Below are positions 7,405 through 13,294 of a DNA stretch of 19,303 bases, piece after piece. The stretch is from Cellulomonas sp. (GTDB lineage Bacteria > Actinomycetota > Actinomycetes > Actinomycetales > Cellulomonadaceae). The stretch's first letter is position 1. Each line of letters opens with the position of its first letter. The DNA lies in assembly GCA_027451305.1 (NCBI GenBank), contig DAIDJQ010000064.1:1-19303 (forward strand), given 5' to 3'. The position numbers and the translations under genes were made by a program. The notes under the pieces were generated by a model. The model was not told the origin of the DNA. It made no database searches and saw only the letters and a list, made by a program, of their open reading frames with translations.

Positions 7405-7430
7405 GACCGCTCCGGACGCTTGAGGGTTCC
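7405..7430 (-). promoter_or_regulatory. possible ECF-sigma promoter for the M15 peptidase gene
   Basis: On the minus strand GGAACC (7430-7425) is followed after 16 bases by GGTC (7408-7405), resembling the GGAAC-N16/17-CGTC pattern of cell-envelope ECF sigma promoters. The start codon follows 17 bases later. The -10 is imperfect, so this is only a candidate. An ECF sigma gene lies at 12547-13143 in this window, but no link to it is shown. Confidence 0.25.
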
Positions 7431-7440
7431 GGCGGGCGAA

Positions 7441-7479
7441 GATCTTGTGATGATCTCGTCACGGTGTCGTCACAAGATC
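7441..7479. promoter_or_regulatory. perfect 10-bp inverted repeat in a divergent promoter region (candidate operator)
   Basis: The arms GATCTTGTGA (7441-7450) and TCACAAGATC (7470-7479) are exact complements separated by 19 bases. The spacer carries TCGTCAC, which recurs across its right edge (7456-7462 and 7467-7473). The element is unusually AT-rich for this window. It lies between the divergent M15 peptidase and HTH-PCMT operons, ending 15 bases before the -10 of the latter. It looks like an operator; the HTH protein encoded next to it is the obvious candidate binder (inference). Confidence 0.55.
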
Positions 7480-7494
7480 GGGCACCCGGGCGAC

Positions 7495-7509
7495 TACGCT
7501 GCCGCCGTG
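7495..7509 (+). promoter_or_regulatory. -10 element and leaderless GTG start of the HTH-PCMT operon
   Basis: TACGCT (7495-7500) is a good TANNNT-type -10. The GTG at 7507 follows 6 bases later, exactly where transcription should begin. There is no Shine-Dalgarno in front of this GTG. This supports a leaderless transcript and decides the start of the HTH gene. Confidence 0.5.
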
Positions 7510-7911
7510 CCAGCCCCACACGAGCCTTCGTCGGACCCCGATCGGACCCCGCCGCGCGGGCTGGACGACCTCTACGACATCGCCCGCCTGGCGGACCGGC
7601 TGGGCGTGGAGCACGCCACCATCAGGGTCTGGCTCTCCCGCAAGGTGCCCTGGTTGCCGGCGCCGGACGGGCGGCTGAACGGCGGCGCCGTGTGGCGCGC
7701 CACCACCCTCGAGGGTCTCGAGGACCGGCGCCGGCCCGGCCGGCCCGGTCCCAAGCCGCGCTACCGCTCGGCGCCGGCGGCGGCCGACGTGGCACGCACC
7801 GGCCCGCTGCCGGTGGTCTCCCAGGACCTGATCCGCACCGGACCCATCCCGCTGGTGCCGGCGCCGGACACCCGGCCCGTCGAGCGTCCCCGGGGGGCGA
7901 CCGAGCCGTGA
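7507..7911 (+). CDS. Small helix-turn-helix DNA-binding protein
   Basis: The protein has 134 residues. A compact HTH is visible at about 21-65: LYDIARLADRLGVEHATIRVWLSRK, then a wing-like PAPDGRLNGGAVWRA, resembling MerR-like or excisionase-type (AlpA-like) single-domain binders. The C-terminal half is basic then Pro-rich (RRRPGRPGPKPRYR) and repeats a short motif, RTGPLPVV and RTGPIPLV. No ligand domain is seen. The frame is open upstream to 7288, but that would span the inverted repeat and promoter; GTG 7507, right after the -10, is preferred. The stop overlaps the start of the PCMT gene as GTGA, so both are translated together. It may regulate its own operon and the divergent peptidase gene through the repeat at 7441-7479. 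Confidence 0.75.
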   Translation: MPAPHEPSSDPDRTPPRGLDDLYDIARLADRLGVEHATIRVWLSRKVPWLPAPDGRLNGGAVWRATTLEGLEDRRRPGRPGPKPRYRSAPAAADVARTGPLPVVSQDLIRTGPIPLVPAPDTRPVERPRGATEP

Positions 7912-8579
7912 CCGGCTCGACGGACCCCGATCGCGACGACCCGGGACGTCCTCACGCCGTCGCCGCTGCGATGGCAGCCCTGGACCGTGCGCGCTTCCTG
8001 CCGCCCGACCAGGTGGTGCACGCCCGCGAGGACCGCGCCCTCCCCCTGTTCCACGGCCAGACGGGCTCGCAGCCGTCCACGGTCGCCGCGATGCTGCGGC
8101 TGCTCGAGGTCCCCGTCGGCGCCCGGGTGCTCGACGTCGGCTCCGGCTCCGGCTGGAGCACCGCCCTGCTCGCGCAGCTCGTGGGGCCGACCGGCCGGGT
8201 GCTCGGCCTCGAGCTCGACCCGGACCTGTGCGCGTTCGGCGCCGCCAACCTGGCGGCGTTCGACCTGCCGTGGGCCGGCATCGAGCAGGCGGACCCGGAG
8301 CACCTCGGCCGCCCGGTGGCCGGTGGCTGGGACCGCATCCTCGTCTCGGCGTCGCCGCGGGTGCTGCCCGCCGAGCTGGTGGACCAGCTGGCGGTCGGCG
8401 GTCGGATGGTGGTGCCGGTGGAGACCACGATGACCCTCGTCGTGCGCCGCGGCGACGGCCCGCCGGTGGTGAGCACGCACGGCGAGTACGTGTTCGTCCC
8501 GCTTCGTACGGGTACCGGCTCGTCGGGGCGTCCCGCCCGTGGCCGCCGGGATCAAGGGCGCGGGCGCGGGCGCCGATGA
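7908..8579 (+). CDS. pcm: Protein-L-isoaspartate O-methyltransferase family (PCMT-like) SAM methyltransferase
   Basis: The protein has 223 residues. SAM-binding motif I is VLDVGSGSGWSTALLAQLVG (74-93), followed by the acidic end of strand 2 in VLGLELDPDLC and by WDRILVSASPRVLPAELVDQLAVGGRMVVPV, as in PIMT enzymes. The upstream FHGQTGSQPSTVAAML corresponds to the PIMT active-site segment that usually reads T-[IS]-S-x-P. PIMT repairs proteins by methylating L-isoaspartyl residues. Actinobacteria carry several diverged relatives, so the substrate is not certain and the symbol is tentative. A Gly/Arg-rich tail (about 205-223) is unusual. The GTG start at 7908 overlaps the HTH gene stop by 4 bases. 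It probably works with the two small genes downstream, in an unknown way. Confidence 0.8.
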   Translation: MTGSTDPDRDDPGRPHAVAAAMAALDRARFLPPDQVVHAREDRALPLFHGQTGSQPSTVAAMLRLLEVPVGARVLDVGSGSGWSTALLAQLVGPTGRVLGLELDPDLCAFGAANLAAFDLPWAGIEQADPEHLGRPVAGGWDRILVSASPRVLPAELVDQLAVGGRMVVPVETTMTLVVRRGDGPPVVSTHGEYVFVPLRTGTGSSGRPARGRRDQGRGRGRR

Positions 8580-8586
8580 ACACACC

Positions 8587-9237
8587 GTGCCCCTCTTCCG
8601 CCGCACCCCGCGCCCGTCGGGCGGGACGCTGATCCCGACGCCGTTCGGGTCGGTGGAGAACGCCGACGCGGGTCCCACCGCGCCGGAGGTCGCCCCCGGT
8701 GTGGTCGAGGAGCTGAACGCCGCCGAGCGCCTGTGGATGGCTCAGCAGCGCGAGCTGCTGCTGGAGCTGTGCGACGCCGTCGTCGACGGGCCGACCGTCG
8801 GGCGGTTGTTCGACCGCGTGCACAGCGCCTGGCGGGCCACGCCGAGGCCGGCCGACCCCGACCCGCTGGTCAACGTCTTCGGGGTGGCGCTCGGCGACCT
8901 GGTCGCGCAGCAGGTGCCCGGCCTCACGTGGACGGTGTACCGGGACGACGTGGGCACCGAGCTGGTGCTGGCGCACGCGACGCACCCGCTGGTGCTGTTC
9001 CCGGTGGCTGTCGTGGCGGAGCGGTGGGGCGACGCGGAGCCCGGCTGGTTCGCCGCGTACGTGGACGAGGCGGCGCGGCTCTCGTCGGCTGTGCTTCGCC
9101 GGGGCTCCGACGCCGTACCGTGGAACGCGCAGGGGCCTGACGACGAGGGGCGGGATCATCACGGACGAGGTGACGAACCGCAGGACGGGACGCCGAACGC
9201 CGGGACGACCGGACCCGGACGGCCCTCGCGCGGCTGA
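8587..9237 (+). CDS. DUF3806-like protein of unknown function
   Basis: The protein has 216 residues and no signal peptide or membrane segment. The central part has the look of DUF3806: LNAAERLWMAQQRELLLELC, then DPLVNVFGVALGDLVAQQ, then GLTWTVYRDDVGTELVLAHATHPLVLFPVAVV. Its function is not known. The tail from about residue 178 is polar, Gly/Asp-rich and probably disordered. GTG 8587, 7 bases after the pcm stop, is used because it begins the natural-looking PLFRRTPRPSGG. The GTG at 8539, overlapping the end of pcm, is an alternative. Neither has a good Shine-Dalgarno. It is third in the HTH-PCMT operon. Confidence 0.75.
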   Translation: MPLFRRTPRPSGGTLIPTPFGSVENADAGPTAPEVAPGVVEELNAAERLWMAQQRELLLELCDAVVDGPTVGRLFDRVHSAWRATPRPADPDPLVNVFGVALGDLVAQQVPGLTWTVYRDDVGTELVLAHATHPLVLFPVAVVAERWGDAEPGWFAAYVDEAARLSSAVLRRGSDAVPWNAQGPDDEGRDHHGRGDEPQDGTPNAGTTGPGRPSRG

Positions 9238-9298
9238 GGTTCCCGGCACCGTGGTCACTGCGGCTCAGGTGGCGCCCGGAACGAGCCGATGGACCGGT

Positions 9299-9838
9299 AT
9301 GTCGACCTTCAGCCCCGCCGGCCAGGTGCCGGTGGACGAGATCCTGTCCGGTTTCGGCACGGGTGACGAGGTGGCGCCGCCGCGGGAGCACCGCCGCCGC
9401 ACGGGCCTCGTGATGGTCCTCGCGCTGCTGCTGGTGCTGGCCGGCGGCTTCGTGGGCTGGCGGCTGCTGGTGCCCCGGTCGGCGGCCGGGCCCGCGGCCC
9501 ACGTGGCGGCGTTCGACCGCACGCAGCAGGACGACGACCGTCTGGACGCGGACGACGCGGACCAGCTGCAGGTGGACCCCGCCTCGACCCGGCTGCTGGT
9601 GAGCACCTCCGCGGCGGCGAGCTACGTGGCCAGGTCGGTGTCCGGGCGGCTGTGCCTGCTGCAGGTCCCGGCCGGCGACGTCTCGGTGGAGTCCTGCGTC
9701 CCCGACCGTGCGGGTGCGGTGGCGACCATCGGCACCAACGGCGGCGGGATGCTGCGCCTGGTGGCCGACGGCGGTCCGGCACCGAAGGCGAGCGACGGGT
9801 GGACGTCGGCGGGCCCGAACCTCTGGACGCACGCCTGA
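9299..9838 (+). CDS. Small single-pass membrane protein of unknown function
   Basis: With ATG 9299 the protein has 179 residues. A short cytoplasmic part (STFSPAGQVPVDEILSGF...) is followed by one membrane segment after a basic HRRR (TGLVMVLALLLVLAGGFVGW, about 36-55) and an outside domain of about 125 residues. That domain includes RLCLLQVPAGDVSVESCVPD, whose two cysteines could form a disulfide. I do not recognise a family. GTG 9170 in the same frame is an alternative start, but codons between 9170 and 9299 often end in A or T (GGA, CGA, CCT, GTT), unlike the rest, and would overlap the upstream gene by 68 bases. It is the last gene of the plus-strand block and converges with the exonuclease gene, 13 bases away. 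Confidence 0.7.
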   Translation: MSTFSPAGQVPVDEILSGFGTGDEVAPPREHRRRTGLVMVLALLLVLAGGFVGWRLLVPRSAAGPAAHVAAFDRTQQDDDRLDADDADQLQVDPASTRLLVSTSAAASYVARSVSGRLCLLQVPAGDVSVESCVPDRAGAVATIGTNGGGMLRLVADGGPAPKASDGWTSAGPNLWTHA

Positions 9839-9851
9839 CCCCGGTCCGACC

Positions 9852-10811
9852 TCAGCGGCCCGCCACGACGAGCGCGTCCACCACCCGTCGCACGCTCGAG
9901 GCGAGCCCCCACCGCTGCGCCAGCTCCACCAGACCGTCCGCGTCGGCGACCACCTGCGGCAGCGCGTCGGGCACGTCCGCCACCGGCGCGTCCCGCGCCA
10001 CCCGCACCACCCCCGGCGCCACCGCGAGGTAGTCCGCCGCCTCCGTCAGCCGCCGCCGCGCTCCGGGCGCCAAGGCCGCGTCGGACCGGTCCCGGGCGGC
10101 GAGCACGCCGGCCAGGTCCCCGTACCGGGCGACCAGCTGCGCCGCGGTCTTCTCCCCGATGCCCGGCACGCCGGGCAGCCCGTCGCTCGGGTCGCCGCGC
10201 AGCACCGCCAGGTCGGCGTAGGCCGCGCCGGACGAGACCCCGTACCGCTCGGCCAGCACCGCCTGGTCCACCACCAGCAGGTCCTTGACGCCCTTCGTCG
10301 GGTACAGCACCCGGACGCCGGCCTCGTCGTCGACCAGCTGGAACAGGTCCCGGTCGCCGGTCACCACGTCCACGGCCGCGCGCTGCGCGGCCGGTCGGGC
10401 CAGCTCGTGGGCGACGAGGGTGCCGATCACGTCGTCGGCCTCGAACCCGGGGGCGCCGATCCGCGCGATGCCGATCGCGGCGAGCACGTCGACGATCAGC
10501 GGGACCTGCGCCGTGAGCGCCGCCGGCACCTCCTCCACCCACCGGTCGCCGTCCTGGGACGCCACGCGGTGCGCCTTGTAGGTGGGGATCGCGGCCACCC
10601 GGAAGGCCGGCCGCCAGTCGTCGTCCCACGCCGCGACCAGCCGCCGCGGCCGGTGGTCGCTCATCAGCCGGGCGATCATGTCCAGCAGCCCGCGCACCGC
10701 GTTCACCGGCAGGCCGTCCGGCGACCGCACGCTGTCCGGCACCCCGAAGAACGCCCGGAAGTACAGCGACGCGGTGTCCATCAGCATCAGCCGGTCACGG
10801 CGATCGGTCAT
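9852..10811 (-). CDS. 5'-3' exonuclease (FEN/PolA N-terminal domain family), stand-alone
   Basis: The protein has 319 residues, matching stand-alone bacterial relatives of the 5' nuclease domain of DNA polymerase I. Metal-binding acids are in place: LMDTASLYFRAFF (D12), AWDDDWRP (63-65), FEADDVIGTLV (E124, D126, D127) and VTGDRDLFQLV (D153, D155). The helix-hairpin-helix LRGDPSDGLPGVPGIGEKTA supplies D207 and D210. It should cut 5' flaps and RNA primers during lagging-strand maturation and repair. There is no polymerase domain. The ATG at 10811 starts the conserved fold directly. It converges with the membrane protein gene to its left, and the next minus-strand gene stops 45 bases upstream. 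Confidence 0.9.
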   Translation of the reverse strand: MTDRRDRLMLMDTASLYFRAFFGVPDSVRSPDGLPVNAVRGLLDMIARLMSDHRPRRLVAAWDDDWRPAFRVAAIPTYKAHRVASQDGDRWVEEVPAALTAQVPLIVDVLAAIGIARIGAPGFEADDVIGTLVAHELARPAAQRAAVDVVTGDRDLFQLVDDEAGVRVLYPTKGVKDLLVVDQAVLAERYGVSSGAAYADLAVLRGDPSDGLPGVPGIGEKTAAQLVARYGDLAGVLAARDRSDAALAPGARRRLTEAADYLAVAPGVVRVARDAPVADVPDALPQVVADADGLVELAQRWGLASSVRRVVDALVVAGR

Positions 10812-10855
10812 GGCCTGGAGTCTGGCACCCACCGTTCCGCACGCACCCGGCCCGG

Positions 10856-12445
10856 TCAGCCCGCGGCGGAGAAGTCGAGCTGCGAGTCGGCGACGGCGAC
10901 CACGGACCACGTGCCGCCGTCGCTGTCCGTGAGCTGGTAGGTCGGCACCAGCACCGCGGCGCCCGACGGGAGCGTGGTGAGCGCCAGGCCGAGCCGGGCG
11001 GAGACGAGCGTGACGTGGCGGACGGGCCAGGCGATGGCGGCTCCCGCCGACGGCACGGCCGGCGCCGTGGGGACGACGGTGGGCGCCGGGACCGGCCTTC
11101 CGCCCGGGACCGCCGTGGGGGCAGGCGCCGGGACGGCGATCCCCGGGCCGGCCGTCGCGGTGCCGGACGAGGCACTTCCGGACGAGACGGCGCCCGGAAG
11201 GGCCGTGCCCGAGGACGCCGATCCGGCGACGCCGGGCTCCGCGACACCGCTGCCCCGCAACGGGACCGGGCCGCCGCCGAACGCGCCGAACCGCGGGTCG
11301 TTCAGCCGTTGCGCGGCCGCAGCCGGGCTCACCACGTCGTACCGGCCCAGGTCCACCAGCGGCGCGAGCGGTCCCCACAGCGACTGCACACCGGACCCGA
11401 CCAGCGTGGCTGCCCAGGACACCCCGGTCAGCTGACCCTGCACCACCTGCGAGAACGTGACGGTGACCCGCGTCGGCGCCGGAACGGTGGCACCTGTTCC
11501 GTCCTGCACGGGGGTCGCGTCGGCCTGCACGTGCACGGTGGCACCTGCCAGGTCCACCCCGAGGGCGTGGAACAGGTCGCGCACCTTGGCCACGGCCGCA
11601 TCGCCCGCCGGGGTAGGCCTGTCGCCGCTGCGGCACGCCGTACCCGTCGCGGCGCCCTTCGCGCCGGCGCACGTCCACGGGTCCAGCGCGGGGTCGGAGT
11701 AGGAGAGCGTCGCCATGCCGTCCCCGGAGAGCCGGAGCACCGGACCGGTCCCGTCGGTCGGGCCGACCGTCCAGGCGCCCCACTCCGGCCGCGGGTCCCC
11801 GGCGACGCCCAGCACCGTCGCAGCGCGGCGAGCGGTGCCGGCACCGACCACCGACGCCGCATCGAAGGCCCACGCCGAGCCGGAGCTGCCGGTCGCGGAC
11901 AGACCCGACGCCACGAACACCGTGCGCGAGCCGTACCAGGTCGAGATGCCCGGCACCCCGACCGCGACGGACGGCGACGAGCCGGCGCCTGACGTCGCTG
12001 CCCCGACCGCCGGCTCCGCCGCACCGCCGGAGCTCCGCTCGGCACCGTTCCCGAGGGTGATCGCGGGCAACGGCGTCGCGCCGCCCGTGAGCGAGCCGGT
12101 GCCACCGACCTGCGACGTGCCGAGGGCGTACCCCCCGCCACCGACCACGGCCAGCCCCGCGACCACCGCGGCGACCTGCAGCCACCGCGCCGGGCCGCGG
12201 CTGCGTCCCCACCGTCGGCGTGCCGCCTCCACGGCCGGTGCGGGGGCCCGCACACCGACGTCCACGCCGGTGGCCGTGCGCAGCACGGCCGTCAGCCGGG
12301 CGGCGTCGGGTGCGGCACCCGCAGCGGGGTCGGCGGCACGCAGCGCGGCGAACGCCTCGTCGGCCGGCACGCCGGGCTGGTCGGGACGGGGGGTCCGGGC
12401 CGGTGCGGCGTCCGACGGCTCGTGACCGGGGAGCTGCTCGTCCAT
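10856..12445 (-). CDS. Large single-pass membrane protein, candidate anti-sigma or sigma-linked envelope protein
   Basis: The protein has 529 residues. The cytoplasmic N-terminus (1-86) contains ADEAFAALRAADPAAGAAPDAARL, and a membrane segment follows at about 89-109 (WLQVAAVVAGLAVVGGGGYALG). About 420 residues lie outside, ending in a Pro/Ala/Gly/Ser-rich linker (about 400-460) and a C-terminal segment (about 460-529, VRHVTLVSARLGLAL...). I see no HxxxCxxC zinc anti-sigma motif and do not recognise the outer domain. The ATG at 12445 has a strong Shine-Dalgarno (GGAGG at 12456-12452). The gene follows an ECF sigma factor by 101 bases on the same strand, the usual arrangement for an anti-sigma factor, so a regulatory link is inferred. 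It could instead be a target gene of the sigma factor. Confidence 0.75.
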   Translation of the reverse strand: MDEQLPGHEPSDAAPARTPRPDQPGVPADEAFAALRAADPAAGAAPDAARLTAVLRTATGVDVGVRAPAPAVEAARRRWGRSRGPARWLQVAAVVAGLAVVGGGGYALGTSQVGGTGSLTGGATPLPAITLGNGAERSSGGAAEPAVGAATSGAGSSPSVAVGVPGISTWYGSRTVFVASGLSATGSSGSAWAFDAASVVGAGTARRAATVLGVAGDPRPEWGAWTVGPTDGTGPVLRLSGDGMATLSYSDPALDPWTCAGAKGAATGTACRSGDRPTPAGDAAVAKVRDLFHALGVDLAGATVHVQADATPVQDGTGATVPAPTRVTVTFSQVVQGQLTGVSWAATLVGSGVQSLWGPLAPLVDLGRYDVVSPAAAAQRLNDPRFGAFGGGPVPLRGSGVAEPGVAGSASSGTALPGAVSSGSASSGTATAGPGIAVPAPAPTAVPGGRPVPAPTVVPTAPAVPSAGAAIAWPVRHVTLVSARLGLALTTLPSGAAVLVPTYQLTDSDGGTWSVVAVADSQLDFSAAG

Positions 12446-12460
12446 CACTGACCTCCGTCC

Positions 12461-12480
12461 CGGGCCGCCGGTGCGGCCCG
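12461..12480 (-). promoter_or_regulatory. 8-bp hairpin just before the Shine-Dalgarno of the sigma-linked membrane protein
   Basis: The arms CGGGCCGC (12461-12468) and GCGGCCCG (12473-12480) are perfect complements around a 4-base loop. It lies between the sigma factor stop and the membrane protein Shine-Dalgarno, only 4 bases from the latter. It could attenuate transcription or lower translation of the second gene relative to the first. The role is inferred. Confidence 0.4.
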
Positions 12481-12546
12481 CTACCCGCCTTGTGTCGGCA
12501 GCAGCGCACGACTTGCACCCGGGCTCGGGCCCTCGTCGTCGCCGGC

Positions 12547-13143
12547 TCAGCCCTCGTCGGCCGCCCACGCGGCCGCCAACCGGGACCGCGCGCGGCTCAG
12601 CGCGGCGTCGGCACCCCCGCGGCTGATCCCCAGCACCTCGGCCAGGTCGGCCCCGCCCAGGCCCTCCCAGGCGGCGAGCAGCAGGATCTGCCGGTCCCTG
12701 GCCGCGATCCCCGCGAGCACCCGCCGCACCCGGTCGTCCCCGACGGCCCGCAGGGCGGGGTCGTCGTCGGCCTCCGGCGGCTCGGGCAGCTGGTCCACCA
12801 GGAGCGGCCGCGCCTTGCGGCGGTGGTTGGCCAGCACGTAGGAGGCGGTCCGGTACAGCCACGGCAGCTCGGCACCGTCGGGCACGTCGGCGCGGCGCCG
12901 CCAGGCGACCACCAGCACGTCGGCCGTGAGGTCCTCGGCGTCCACCGCCCCCGAGCGCCGCACCAGGAACCGGTGGACCGCGGTGGAGTGCTGCTGCACC
13001 AGCGCGGTGAACCACGCCGCGTCGTGCGCCGCACCTGGCGTCGCCGTGGCGCTCGTCCCGCCGGACCCCGGCCCGACGAGCAGGCCCGCGGCGTCGTCGT
13101 CCGGCGTGACGGACTCCGGCACGGGCGAGGTCCTCGGCGACAC
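12547..13143 (-). CDS. ECF-type RNA polymerase sigma factor
   Basis: The protein has 198 residues. Region 2 spans about 45-110, with AEDLTADVLVVAWRRR and the -10-recognising LPWLYRTASYVLANHRRK. Region 4 spans about 138-190, with RDRQILLLAAWEGLGGADLAEVLGISRGGADAALSRARSRL as a clear HTH. There is no region 1.1 or 3, so it belongs to the ECF group. An unusual 40-residue polar N-terminal extension remains even with the shortest well-supported start. GTG 13143 is chosen because CAGGAG lies 6 bases upstream; the frame is open to about 13278 without such a site. It is followed by the single-pass membrane protein gene, which may encode its anti-sigma factor. No autoregulatory GGAAC-type promoter was found upstream. 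Confidence 0.9.
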   Translation of the reverse strand: MSPRTSPVPESVTPDDDAAGLLVGPGSGGTSATATPGAAHDAAWFTALVQQHSTAVHRFLVRRSGAVDAEDLTADVLVVAWRRRADVPDGAELPWLYRTASYVLANHRRKARPLLVDQLPEPPEADDDPALRAVGDDRVRRVLAGIAARDRQILLLAAWEGLGGADLAEVLGISRGGADAALSRARSRLAAAWAADEG

Positions 13144-13215
13144 GGTGGCTCCTGCAGGGCGCTGGCACACGGGTGCGGACACCCCTGTGGTGTGCTCAGC
13201 CTGCCGGATCTTGCA

Positions 13216-13230
13216 CGCCCCGCCGGGGCG
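13216..13230 (-). terminator. GC-rich stem-loop between the ParA-like gene and the sigma gene
   Basis: CGCCCC (13216-13221) and GGGGCG (13225-13230) form a perfect 6-bp stem with a GCC loop, 64 bases past the ParA-like stop on the minus strand. It probably separates that gene from the ECF sigma gene. There is no T-run. Confidence 0.4.
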
Positions 13231-13294
13231 AACCGCCGCTGCCCACGGGTGGCCGGCGCCGACCGGTCGGCGTGCCACCGCGCAGGGGACCGCC

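Noticed and set aside
7389..7506. c-di-AMP (ydaO-type) riboswitch before the cell-wall peptidase gene
   Set aside because: The space is too short and the conserved riboswitch segments are not visible; the structure present is a DNA-type inverted repeat.
4314..7907. Plus-strand open frame leading into the methyltransferase gene
   Set aside because: Only 7908 onward resembles a protein family. The upstream part lies antisense to three well-supported minus-strand genes and has antisense-type composition.
7459..9258. 599-codon minus-strand open frame
   Set aside because: It is antisense to the HTH, PCMT-like and DUF3806-like genes and has no recognisable domain.
10812..12518. Long upstream extension of the exonuclease frame on the minus strand
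   Set aside because: The conserved nuclease fold starts at ATG 10811. The extension is an out-of-frame shadow of the membrane protein gene and is Arg/Gly/Ala-rich.
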